From positions 2,786,369 to 2,850,368 of the forward strand of contig JAWPML010000001.1 in assembly GCA_033344915.1 (NCBI GenBank): a stretch of 64,000 nucleotides of DNA, given 5' to 3'. Shown in pieces: positions 42,659 through 50,019 of this stretch (positions are counted from its first letter, which is position 1; the number at the start of each line of letters is the position of its first letter). The stretch is from Acidimicrobiales bacterium. Its GTDB lineage: Bacteria > Actinomycetota > Acidimicrobiia > Acidimicrobiales > Aldehydirespiratoraceae. The notes under the pieces are model-generated. The model made no database searches and had not been told where the DNA came from. It saw only the letters and a program-made list of their open reading frames with translations. The translations under genes and the position numbers were made by a program.

Positions 42659-43789
42659 GTGGGCCCTTCGAGAGCACCTTCCCCCGACGCGCCCCGACGC
42701 GGGCGCACCAGCGACCAGCGCGGTGTCCTCGTGCTGCTCGGCGCCATCCTCCTCGTCGCCGCGATGGGCGTTGCGCCGAGCATCGTGTCGGGCGAGCCGG
42801 TGGTCGTCGACGATCCGGCCGCCGATGATCCGACGACGCCGACATCCGCGCCTGCCGTCGAGCGCATCAGCGACCCGACGACGACGCTCACTCCTGCGGG
42901 TCCCACACAGGTGCAACTCGTCGCCGATCCGCGGCCGGGTGATCTGCGCGTCGACCCGAACGGCGACCTCCTGGCGAACGACTACGAGCCCTGGAGCGGG
43001 CGCGAGATCCGACGGGATGTCGAGTACGGACCCGACCCGTACCACCGCTACGACCTGTACCTCCCGGCCGACGACGGCGCGCCGCTGATCGTCTACCTCC
43101 ACTCCGGCGGTTGGATCGGCGGCGACCGTTCGTACGTGCCGCCGATGGTGTTGCGCTTCGTCGAGCTCGGCTACGCCGTGGCCTCCGTCGAGTACCGGAT
43201 CGCGCCGTACAGCACGTTCCCCGGCCCCGTCGAGGACGTGAAGCGGGCGATCCGTGAGCTCAAGGCGATGGGGGTCGAGACCGGGCTGATCGATCCCGAC
43301 CGCGTCGTGGCCTACGGGACGTCCGCCGGCGGCCACCTCGCCACCTTCGCCGCGGCATCGGTCGGCGAATTCGAGCCGACCGACGTCTCCCCGACCGCCC
43401 AGGCCTTCGATTCGAGCGTCGCCGCCGTCGTGTCCGCCGTCGGCCCGACCGACCTCGTGCAGATGTACGGCCACCCGAACGCGTGGGCGGCCCCGATGAC
43501 CGGCACGTTCATGGGCTGCTTCCCGACCTGCACGCCGGATCAGCTGCTGCCCGCCAATCCGGCCGAATACCTGCACGCCGACCTCCCGCCGGCGTATTGG
43601 GCCTACGGCGCGCTCGACCCGCTCGTCGATGCGGACGCACAGGGCGTCGTGATCGCCGAGGCGTGGGCGGCCGCCGGGGCCGAGAGCTGGCTCGACGTCG
43701 TGGAGAACGGCGACCACAATCTCGACGGCACGCTCGTCAACCAGCGTGCCATCGAGGCGTTCCTCGCGCGGGCGATCGCCGCCGACTGA
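42659..43789 (+). CDS. Membrane-anchored alpha/beta-hydrolase (HSL-type esterase), paralogue 2
   Basis: 376 aa. Basic N-terminus, TM about 22-42 (GVLVLLGAILLVAAMGVAPS), an Asp/Thr/Pro linker, then ADPRPGDLRVDPNGDLLAND, matching the first esterase. The catalytic domain has YLHSGGWIGG, nucleophile GTSAGG, GALDPLVD and NGDHNLD. Most of the chain is collinear with paralogue 1 (VLRFVELGYAVASVEYRIAP, PVEDVKRAIRELKAMGVETG, SAVGPTDLV). It is predicted to act outside the membrane on ester bonds. The start is uncertain: GTG 42659 gives a normal TM topology and matches the paralogue, but the Shine-Dalgarno is poor; the frame is open to an ATG at 42467, which precedes the promoter. Confidence 0.8.
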   Translation: MGPSRAPSPDAPRRGRTSDQRGVLVLLGAILLVAAMGVAPSIVSGEPVVVDDPAADDPTTPTSAPAVERISDPTTTLTPAGPTQVQLVADPRPGDLRVDPNGDLLANDYEPWSGREIRRDVEYGPDPYHRYDLYLPADDGAPLIVYLHSGGWIGGDRSYVPPMVLRFVELGYAVASVEYRIAPYSTFPGPVEDVKRAIRELKAMGVETGLIDPDRVVAYGTSAGGHLATFAAASVGEFEPTDVSPTAQAFDSSVAAVVSAVGPTDLVQMYGHPNAWAAPMTGTFMGCFPTCTPDQLLPANPAEYLHADLPPAYWAYGALDPLVDADAQGVVIAEAWAAAGAESWLDVVENGDHNLDGTLVNQRAIEAFLARAIAAD

Positions 43790-43809
43790 ATGGCGCGAGT
43801 GCGCCGAAT

Positions 43810-43838
43810 GTGAACGATCGCTAACTTCTGGGTACGCT
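43810..43838 (+). promoter_or_regulatory. Promoter of the thiolase gene (leaderless)
   Basis: GTGAAC (43810-43815), 17 nt, TACGCT (43833-43838), then 6 nt to the ATG. A near-consensus -35 and -10 with ideal spacing place transcription start at or next to the ATG, so the mRNA should lack a 5' leader. This is the best-formed housekeeping-type promoter I found in the window. Confidence 0.65.
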
Positions 43839-43844
43839 GCGTGC

Positions 43845-45044
43845 ATGAGCGAACCCCGTACTTCCGAGCGAGATGTCGTCATCGTCGATGCCGTGCGCAG
43901 CCCCATCGGCAAGCGCAACGGCGAGCTGTCCACCATGCACAGCATCAACCTGCTGGGCGACGTCCAGAAGGCGATCTTCGATCGCACCGGCATGGATCCG
44001 GCCGAGGTCGGTCAGGTCGTCGGTGGCTGTGTCGGTCAGGTCGGCATGCAGACCATGAACGTCGCCCGCAACGCGTGGCTCGCCGCCGGTCTCCCGCTCG
44101 GGGTCGCGGCGACCACCGTCGACGCCCAGTGCGGCTCGAGCCAGCAGGCGACCAACCTCGCCTACTCGCTCGTGAAGTCCGGCGTCGTCGACTCCGCCCT
44201 CTCCTGCGGCATCGAACTGATGAGCCAGATCAAGATGGGCGCCACCATCCCCGACGCCGACACCACCGGCGTGCCGGTCAACGCCCGCTACTGGGAGAAC
44301 TACGAGTGGACCTCGCAGTTCGAGGGAGCCGAGCGCATCGCCGACCAGTGGGGCATCACCCGCCAGGACGCCGACGAGTTCGGTCTCCGCAGTCAGGAGC
44401 TCGCCGCGAAGGCGTGGGCCGAGGACGCGTTCAGCACCCAGATCGTCCCGGTCGAGGCGCCGGTGCGCGACGAAGAGGGCAACGTCTCCGAACAGACCAC
44501 GACCGTCACCCGTGACGGCGGCCTGCGCGACACCACGCTCGAAGGACTGGCGAACCTCAAGCCCGTCGCCCGCGAGGACGGCGTGCACACCGCCGGCTCG
44601 TCGAGCCAGATCAGCGACGGCGCCGGTGCCGTGCTGATGATGACCCGCGAGAAAGCCGACGAGCTCGGGCTGAAGCCGCTGGCCAGGATCGTCGACACCT
44701 GCCTCGTCGGCACCGACCCGGTCCTCATGCTGACCGGTCCGATCGACGCCACGAAGAAGCTGCTCGACGACAACGGGCTCACGATGGACGACATCGGTGT
44801 CGTCGAGATCAACGAGGCGTTCGCCTCGGTCGTGCTCGCCTGGGAGAAGGAGTTCTCCCCGAACATGGACACCGTGAACCCCAACGGCGGCGCCATCGGC
44901 CTCGGTCATCCGCTCGGCGGCACCGGCTCGATCCTGGTGACCAAGGCGGTCCACGAGATGCAGCGCTCCGACATCGAGTACGGCCTCGTCACCATGTGCT
45001 GCGGCGGCGGCCTCGGCACCGGCACCCTCCTCCAGAAGCTCTGA
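43845..45044 (+). CDS. Acetyl-CoA acetyltransferase (thiolase family)
   Basis: 399 aa. Nucleophile Cys96 in TVDAQCGSSQQA, GSSSQISDGAGAVLMM, EINEAFASVVLAWEKE, His in GGAIGLGHPLGGTG and the second Cys in TMCCGGGLGTGTL: complete thiolase active site. It catalyses CoA-dependent cleavage of 3-oxoacyl-CoA or the reverse condensation; degradative versus biosynthetic use cannot be told. The start is supported by the leaderless promoter; a longer open frame upstream overlaps the esterase 3' end and is not used. A long inverted repeat follows 5 bp after its stop. Confidence 0.93.
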   Translation: MSEPRTSERDVVIVDAVRSPIGKRNGELSTMHSINLLGDVQKAIFDRTGMDPAEVGQVVGGCVGQVGMQTMNVARNAWLAAGLPLGVAATTVDAQCGSSQQATNLAYSLVKSGVVDSALSCGIELMSQIKMGATIPDADTTGVPVNARYWENYEWTSQFEGAERIADQWGITRQDADEFGLRSQELAAKAWAEDAFSTQIVPVEAPVRDEEGNVSEQTTTVTRDGGLRDTTLEGLANLKPVAREDGVHTAGSSSQISDGAGAVLMMTREKADELGLKPLARIVDTCLVGTDPVLMLTGPIDATKKLLDDNGLTMDDIGVVEINEAFASVVLAWEKEFSPNMDTVNPNGGAIGLGHPLGGTGSILVTKAVHEMQRSDIEYGLVTMCCGGGLGTGTLLQKL

Positions 45045-45048
45045 CCCG

Positions 45049-45081
45049 CGCTTCAACTGGGGTCTGACCCCAGTTGAAGCG
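45049..45081. terminator. Long perfect inverted repeat between convergent genes, probable bidirectional terminator
   Basis: CGCTTCAACTGGGGT, a 3-nt CTG centre, ACCCCAGTTGAAGCG: 15-bp perfect arms filling the whole gap between the convergent thiolase and DUF3048 genes. There is no T-run, so it would be an L-shaped (non-U) terminator as often seen in actinobacteria, working in both directions. It may be a dispersed repeat in the genome, which one window cannot show. Confidence 0.65.
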
Positions 45082-45083
45082 GA

Positions 45084-46313
45084 CTAGGCGAACGTCGTGG
45101 TGTCGGCGCGGGCGAGTTCGATCCAGGTGGTGCCGGGGGTGAGGGCGACGGGGACGCCGTCGGGGGTCGTCCACGTGGCGACCGAATGGATCGAGGGTTT
45201 CGTCCACGTCACCTCGATGACGTGACCGTCGGTGAAGACCCAGCCGCGGCCGGAGCCCAGGAACTGCTGTTCGAACACCGTTGACCCGGCCGTGTCCACC
45301 GACCCGGTGGCGACGTCGCGCACCTCGGCGACGACGACGTTCGCGGCGACCACCCGCTCCCCCTGCGCGTCGACGTGTTCGGTGCCGCCCTGGGTGCGGG
45401 CCCATCCCTCGAGGGTCGGGTCCCAGTCCCACTGGGCCGTCACCGAGGGGAACGAGACGGTGACGGACGTGGCGGGCTCGGCCGTCTCCGGCAGCCCGAC
45501 CGCGGCAGTGCGGTACTCGAAGTGGGGGGACGGCGCCGAGCCGTCACGGCCGGCCGCGATCTCGTGCAGCGTCTCGGCCTCGATCATCAGGTCGTAGGTG
45601 CCGGGCCGGTCGGCGGCGCGGAAGTACTCGCCGCGACTCTGGGCCCCGAGGTCGATCATGTTCTGGCGACGCAGCAGCGCGGCGTGGACCAGGTTCGCCC
45701 CTGACCACGCGAAGATCGGCGTGTTGAGCGAGCCGAGGATGGCGATGTCCGTCGTACGGCCGGACCGGATGGGACCGAGCAGGGGCGCGTGCGAGTGATA
45801 GACCGCGGCGAGCCGCGTGAAGCCACCCTCGATCATCTCCTCGTAGACGAGATCCGCCTGGGCCAACGCCTCCTGCGGACGACCTTTGCTCGTGTTGTCG
45901 ATCTTGACGACGATCGCCGGCCGGGCGGCCACCGAAGCGTCGTCCAACGGCAGACCCGTCAACGGCGCGATGCCGTCCGCGACAGGCGCCGGCGGCAAGG
46001 CCACCGCGGCGACGATGTTGCGATCCGGGTCGACCTGGCCGAGCACCCCGCGGTACGCCGGTTCCCCGCTCAGCACCGTCAGGGCGCCGACCGCGCCCAG
46101 CGGCTCGACCACGAGGTCCGGCGCGGGGCCGCGCGTCGTCGGTGGACCGACGGGAAGCGTCGAGCTCGATGCCGACGTCGTCGAGGTCTCGTCACCGGCG
46201 GGGACGGACGAATCGGTCGTCGACGATGTCTCCGGCTCGTCGGACCCGCCCCCACCGCACGCAGCGGCAAGGAGACCCAGAACGGCAACGGTCGCAAGGA
46301 GGCGGCGGGGCAT
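45084..46313 (-). CDS. DUF3048-domain lipoprotein (YerB-like)
   Basis: 409 aa. Lipoprotein signal peptide with lipobox LLAAAC (Cys19), a Ser/Thr-rich linker to about residue 60, then two DUF3048 regions: IAPLTGLPLDDASVAARPAI, VVKIDNTSKGRPQEALAQAD, VYEEMIEGGFTRLAAVYHSH, LLGPIRSGRTTDIAIL, and C-terminally GRGWVFTDGHVIEVTWTKPS. YerB-type proteins are surface lipoproteins of unknown biochemical function. The ATG has no Shine-Dalgarno; TAGCGT lies 8 nt upstream. Confidence 0.87.
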   Translation of the reverse strand: MPRRLLATVAVLGLLAAACGGGGSDEPETSSTTDSSVPAGDETSTTSASSSTLPVGPPTTRGPAPDLVVEPLGAVGALTVLSGEPAYRGVLGQVDPDRNIVAAVALPPAPVADGIAPLTGLPLDDASVAARPAIVVKIDNTSKGRPQEALAQADLVYEEMIEGGFTRLAAVYHSHAPLLGPIRSGRTTDIAILGSLNTPIFAWSGANLVHAALLRRQNMIDLGAQSRGEYFRAADRPGTYDLMIEAETLHEIAAGRDGSAPSPHFEYRTAAVGLPETAEPATSVTVSFPSVTAQWDWDPTLEGWARTQGGTEHVDAQGERVVAANVVVAEVRDVATGSVDTAGSTVFEQQFLGSGRGWVFTDGHVIEVTWTKPSIHSVATWTTPDGVPVALTPGTTWIELARADTTTFA

Positions 46314-46363
46314 GGCGGGTCACGCTAGACCCGGCGCACCGCGATTCGTCGGCGCGGCGCCGG

Positions 46364-46903
46364 TCAGTCGGTGGCGGACCCGTCCGTCGACCAGAAGGCG
46401 TGCCACGACGCCTCGCTGTAGGGCATGGAGCCGAGCCCGACCTGCCGCTCGGGCCAATCGGCCGGCGCTTGGGCCAACGGCGCCGGGTCGTCGTGCTTCC
46501 AACCGAGCCAGAGGAGGTGCTTGCGGCGGGTGAAGCGCCACTCCCCGCCGATGCGGACGTAACGGTCGTCGTACTTGATCAGCTGCTGGATGAAGCCCTC
46601 GTCGTGGTCGTCGATGAACCCGTGGGCCCAGACCGTTCCGGTCGCGTTGTCCGCGTCCTCGAACTCGATGAGGTGATTCGCGACGAGGACGACGGCGATG
46701 CCGATCTCCCGGAGGGACTCGTCGAAGAACGCCCGGGCCGCGTCCGCACCCTCGCCGTGCTCACCGAAGCGGGCATCGGGTCGGTACAACGCCGCCAGGG
46801 CGTCGATGTCGCGCCGATCCAGCGCGTCGCTGTACCGGTAGGCGAGCCGGCGGATGTCCTCCGTCGCGACGACCCGGTCGAGCGGACTCATCTCCTCGGT
46901 CAT
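46364..46903 (-). CDS. NTF2-like/SnoaL-like domain protein
   Basis: 179 aa. Cone-shaped NTF2 fold features: EDIRRLAYRYSDALDRRDID, LAALYRPDARFGEHGEG, VVLVANHLIEFEDADNATGT and RYVRIGGEWRFTRRKHLLWL. The Tyr/Asp/His pattern resembles ketosteroid-isomerase/scytalone-dehydratase or dioxygenase beta-subunit relatives; substrate unknown. ATG 6 nt after TAGCGT, no Shine-Dalgarno. It shares an overlapping divergent promoter with the Gfo/Idh gene, which suggests a common substrate. Confidence 0.82.
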   Translation of the reverse strand: MTEEMSPLDRVVATEDIRRLAYRYSDALDRRDIDALAALYRPDARFGEHGEGADAARAFFDESLREIGIAVVLVANHLIEFEDADNATGTVWAHGFIDDHDEGFIQQLIKYDDRYVRIGGEWRFTRRKHLLWLGWKHDDPAPLAQAPADWPERQVGLGSMPYSEASWHAFWSTDGSATD

Positions 46904-46909
46904 GTCCGG

Positions 46910-46919
46910 ACGCTACCGT
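46910..46919. promoter_or_regulatory. Overlapping divergent -10 boxes for NTF2-like and Gfo/Idh genes
   Basis: ACGCTACCGT carries TACCGT on the plus strand (46914-46919), 7 nt before the GTG at 46927, and TAGCGT on the minus strand (46915-46910), 6 nt before the ATG at 46903. This is the same arrangement and almost the same decamer as at 6025-6034. The whole divergent promoter region is only 23 bp between start codons. Confidence 0.6.
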
Positions 46920-46926
46920 TCCCGCC

Positions 46927-47931
46927 GTGACCGACGCGACCGACGACCCGGCGATCCGCTTCGCGGTGATCGGTGTCGATCACCCCCACGCCCTGGAGCT
47001 GACCGGCGAGCTCCTGATTGCCGGCGCCGAATGCGTCGGCTGGGTGGAGACCCCGGGCGAGCCGGACGGCCTGTTCCCCGCGATCTTCCCGGACATTGCG
47101 AGCGTCGACGTCGACGATGCGCTGGACGCGGGCATCGACCTCGTCGTCGTCGCCGCCGTCCCGAACCTCCGCCCCGACTACGCCATCGCGGCCATGCGGT
47201 CCGGCGCGGATGTCCTGGTCGCCAAGCCCGCCGCCACGGACATGGACCAGCTCGCCGAGATCGAGACGACCGCGGCCTCCACCGGCCGCCGTTGGTGGGT
47301 CGCCTTCACCGAGCACTTCACGAGTCGGGCCGTGAACCGGGCCCACTCGCTGATCGCGGACGGGCGGATCGGCACGGTGCGCCACGTCATCGGCCTGGGC
47401 CCCCACCGCCGCGGCGATACCCGCCCGGCGTGGTTCTCCGACCCCGCTCGGTCAGGGCCGATGCTCGCCGATCTCGCCAGCCATCAACTCCACCACGCGG
47501 CGACGCTGCTCGGCTCCACCGATCTGTCCGTGGTCGCCGCCCGCACCACCGCGGCGCCCGGCGGCACGCATCCCGAGATCCTGGCCGAAGTCATGCTCGA
47601 GGGCGGCACCGGCAGTGCGTACTGCCGTGTCGATTGGATGACCCCGGCCGGCCTGCCGACGTGGGGCGATGTCCGCTTGATGATCACGGGGGACACCGGC
47701 ACGATCGAGGTGCGGTCGAACTGCGATCCCGGCGGCGCCGACGACGGCGACCACCTCATCGTGGTGGACGCGGACGGCGTCGAACGTCTCGATTGCCGCG
47801 CCGACCTGCTCACGTGGGCGACACAGCTCTGTGCCGATGTGCGCGACGGGACCGAAGCGCTCGTCACCACCGCCCATTCGTTGGCGGTCAGCCGGCTCGC
47901 GCTCGACGCGGCCGCCGTCGCCCGGCGCTAG
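46927..47931 (+). CDS. Gfo/Idh/MocA family oxidoreductase
   Basis: 334 aa. N-terminal Rossmann domain (IRFAVIGVDHPHALELTGEL, LVVVAAVPNLRPDYAIAAMR), with VLVAKPAATDMDQLAEIE carrying the conserved Lys-Pro of the EKP motif, then the alpha/beta C-terminal domain (GPMLADLASHQLHHAATLLG, with HQLHH near the active site). NAD(P)-dependent oxidation of sugars, inositols or related compounds. The nucleotide motif IGVDHPH departs from GxGxxG. The GTG start is leaderless-type. Its 3' end overlaps the convergent SRPBCC gene by 4 bp. Confidence 0.84.
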   Translation: MTDATDDPAIRFAVIGVDHPHALELTGELLIAGAECVGWVETPGEPDGLFPAIFPDIASVDVDDALDAGIDLVVVAAVPNLRPDYAIAAMRSGADVLVAKPAATDMDQLAEIETTAASTGRRWWVAFTEHFTSRAVNRAHSLIADGRIGTVRHVIGLGPHRRGDTRPAWFSDPARSGPMLADLASHQLHHAATLLGSTDLSVVAARTTAAPGGTHPEILAEVMLEGGTGSAYCRVDWMTPAGLPTWGDVRLMITGDTGTIEVRSNCDPGGADDGDHLIVVDADGVERLDCRADLLTWATQLCADVRDGTEALVTTAHSLAVSRLALDAAAVARR

Positions 47932-48350
47932 GACGCGTCCGCCTCCGCGGCCTCGACCAGCCGGTCGAGGAACCCGCCGATGACCCCCAGGGCCAGGTCG
48001 ACGAACGCCCACCCCGCCTCGGTCGGTTCCGGATCGACGACGAGCCCCCACGACACATGGCACTCGTCGCCGTCGTCGCGGAGCACGAAGGTGCCCTCGT
48101 AGAGCTCGAGTCCGTGGTCGCCCTCCACCTTGTAGCTGCGACGCCACGGTGGCTCGAACGACAGCACCGTCTCGACGAGCGCAGTCTCCTCGAGCGCAGT
48201 GTCTTCGAGCGCAGTGTCCTCGAGCGCAGTGCCGCCCGTGCCCGCCTCGATCAGATCGAGCAGCACCGTCCACGTGTGTTCCCGCGGTGCCCGCACGTGC
48301 CGCTCCAACGACCGGGATGTGTGACGCACCTTCTTCGGCTTGTCGGTCAT
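47928..48350 (-). CDS. SRPBCC (START-like) family protein with internal repeat
   Basis: 140 aa. Helix-grip fold features: LERHVRAPREHTWTVLLDLI at the N-terminus, SFEPPWRRSYKVEGDHGLEL, FVLRDDGDECHVSWGLVVDP and a long C-terminal helix GGFLDRLVEAAEA. The loop after helix 1 has TALEDTALEDTALEETAL from a 15-bp tandem repeat. Such domains bind hydrophobic ligands or act as aromatase/cyclase-like enzymes. GAGGAG precedes the ATG. It is followed by the CysQ-like gene on the opposite side of a 15-bp gap, same strand orientation reversed in order (the phosphatase gene lies upstream). Confidence 0.72.
   Translation of the reverse strand: MTDKPKKVRHTSRSLERHVRAPREHTWTVLLDLIEAGTGGTALEDTALEDTALEETALVETVLSFEPPWRRSYKVEGDHGLELYEGTFVLRDDGDECHVSWGLVVDPEPTEAGWAFVDLALGVIGGFLDRLVEAAEADAS
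48177..48236. repeat. Four-copy 15-bp tandem repeat inside the SRPBCC gene
   Basis: Units beginning GAGCGCAGT recur at 48177, 48192, 48207 and 48222 with 15-bp period and few mismatches; they encode a five-residue TALE(D/E) unit on the minus strand. Since the unit is a multiple of three, copy number can change without a frameshift. Confidence 0.85.
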
Positions 48351-48365
48351 CGACTCCTCGATCCG

Positions 48366-49121
48366 TCAGCGGCTCCGCCGCGACATGGCCGCGACGATGT
48401 CGTCCACCAGGTCGGCCCGACTGATGATCAGGCCGGGCGACCACGGGTCCTCCTTGTTGAACCACAGTGGCGAGCCGTCGAGGCGGCACGCAACCAGTCC
48501 CGCCGCCTCGGCGACCGCGGCGGGGGCGCACGAGTCCCACTCGTAGAGCCCGCCGCCGTGCACGTACGCGTCGACCTCTCCCCGCACGACCGCCATCGCC
48601 TTCACCCCGGCGGACCCGACGGCCATCACGTCGGCACCGAGCGCCTCCTGGAGCAGGCGTCCGTCCATGTGCCGTCGCGAGCGGGACACGACGATCCGCG
48701 GTCGGTCGCCGACGCGCGACATGATCGGCTGCGGAGTGGGTTCCGTCGCCCACGTCGTGCGCCATCCCGGCACGGCGACGGCACCGGCGGTCACCACGCG
48801 GTCCTCCACGAGCGCGACATGGACCGACCAGTGGTCGCTCCACCCGAAGTCGCTCGACCCGTCGAGCGGGTCCACGATCCACACCCGGTCGGCGCTCAGC
48901 CGAGCCGGATCGTCCCGTCCCTCTTCGGACAGGACATGGTCCTCGGGCCGCTCCCTGGCGAGCTCGCCGACGATGAAGTTGTGCGCCGAACGGTCGCCCG
49001 TGTATTCGATCGAGCTCCACCCCTGTCGGTGCGCGTCGGGGTCGTCGAGGAGCGCGACGAGGAGGTCACCGGTGTCGGAGGCGATGCGCGCCGCGAGCGC
49101 GTGATCAGAGGCGTCGGCCAC
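48366..49121 (-). CDS. Inositol monophosphatase/CysQ-like phosphatase
   Basis: 251 aa. Li-sensitive phosphatase family: SEEGRDD (metal site 1), WIVDPLDGSSDFGWSDHWSV (metal site motif DPLDGS) and GLYEWDSCAPAAVAEAAGL (WDxxA). The closest style is actinobacterial CysQ, a 3'-phosphoadenosine 5'-phosphate/inositol phosphate phosphatase, which would recycle PAP from sulfotransferases such as the one near 42 kb; that link is inference. The GTG at 49121 comes 7 nt after the SDR stop; the frame is open upstream but lacks coding character. Confidence 0.85.
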   Translation of the reverse strand: MADASDHALAARIASDTGDLLVALLDDPDAHRQGWSSIEYTGDRSAHNFIVGELARERPEDHVLSEEGRDDPARLSADRVWIVDPLDGSSDFGWSDHWSVHVALVEDRVVTAGAVAVPGWRTTWATEPTPQPIMSRVGDRPRIVVSRSRRHMDGRLLQEALGADVMAVGSAGVKAMAVVRGEVDAYVHGGGLYEWDSCAPAAVAEAAGLVACRLDGSPLWFNKEDPWSPGLIISRADLVDDIVAAMSRRSR

Positions 49122-49128
49122 CGGCTGC

Positions 49129-49962
49129 TCAGGGTTCCCAGCTCGTGGGGGGATCGCCGTCGACGAGGCGCCGGCTCCGCTCGAGGATCTGCTCGGCGAA
49201 CTCGGGATGGGGAAGGATCGTGAACCGACCGCTCTGGAGCGCCTCGAAGATGCGCTCGGCCACCTCTGCCGGGGGGATGCCACTGGCGACGAGCTCGCGC
49301 ATCGCGGCCCGCATGAGGTCGTTGTCCTCCCCCATGGCCAGCGGCTCCGCCAGGTGTTCGGGCTTGTTGCGATCGCTGTCGGCGATGTTGGTCGCGACGA
49401 ATCCGGGGCACAGCACGTGGACCTGCATCGCCGACCCCTGCGTCTCGAGCGACAGGGTCTCGCTCATCGCCACCACCGCGTACTTGGACACAGTGTAGGA
49501 CCCGAGCATCGGGGTGGGCAGCAGGCCGGCCATGGACGCGGTGCTCACGATGGCGCACGGTTCACCGTGCGCGAGCATCCCGGGCCCGAACGCCTTGATC
49601 CCGTGGACCACCCCGAAGAGGTTGACGCCCAGCGTCCAGTTCCAGACGTCCAGCTCGGTGTCGAGCATCGGCCCGCCGCCGCCGACGCCGGCGTTGTTGA
49701 AGAGCACATGGACGGGACCGAACCGTTCGACCGCAGCTTCGGCCAGCGCGGTGACCGCGTCGAAGTCGGCGACGTCGGTGGTCACCCCGATGACCGCGTG
49801 ACCGTCACCTCGGAGGCGGTCGACCTGTTCGTCGAGCACGCGCTCCTCGATGTCGCCGAGGACGAGGTTCATCCCGGCACGGCCGAGTCGCTCCGCGGTG
49901 GCGAGTCCGATACCGCTCGCCCCACCCGTGATCACCGCGGTCCGCCCCGTGAATTCCTGCAT
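49129..49962 (-). CDS. Short-chain dehydrogenase/reductase (classical SDR)
   Basis: 277 aa. TGGASGIG near the N-terminus, LGDIEERV (acidic residue after beta-2, favouring NAD), NNAG, STASMAGLLPTPMLGSYTVS with YTVSK active site, and CPGFVATNI. It belongs to the larger classical SDRs with a 30-residue C-terminal extension (FAEQILERSRRLVDGDPPTS). Substrate unknown. The codon before this ATG is a GTG that could also initiate; AGGA lies upstream. Followed immediately by the CysQ-like gene. Confidence 0.86.
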   Translation of the reverse strand: MQEFTGRTAVITGGASGIGLATAERLGRAGMNLVLGDIEERVLDEQVDRLRGDGHAVIGVTTDVADFDAVTALAEAAVERFGPVHVLFNNAGVGGGGPMLDTELDVWNWTLGVNLFGVVHGIKAFGPGMLAHGEPCAIVSTASMAGLLPTPMLGSYTVSKYAVVAMSETLSLETQGSAMQVHVLCPGFVATNIADSDRNKPEHLAEPLAMGEDNDLMRAAMRELVASGIPPAEVAERIFEALQSGRFTILPHPEFAEQILERSRRLVDGDPPTSWEP

Positions 49963-50019
49963 CACCCGATCCTCGCACGTCGGTCGGCGCGGCCACGAAC
50001 ACGGCCGACCGGCCGGGGG

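Noticed and set aside
31650-43789. Genomic island or prophage origin for the sigma cluster
   Set aside because: No integrase, transposase, att-like repeats or tRNA, and no obvious composition change at the borders.
48177-48236. TALE-like repeat at protein level
   Set aside because: The TALED units are five residues from a 15-bp slippage repeat; nothing to do with 34-residue TAL effector repeats.
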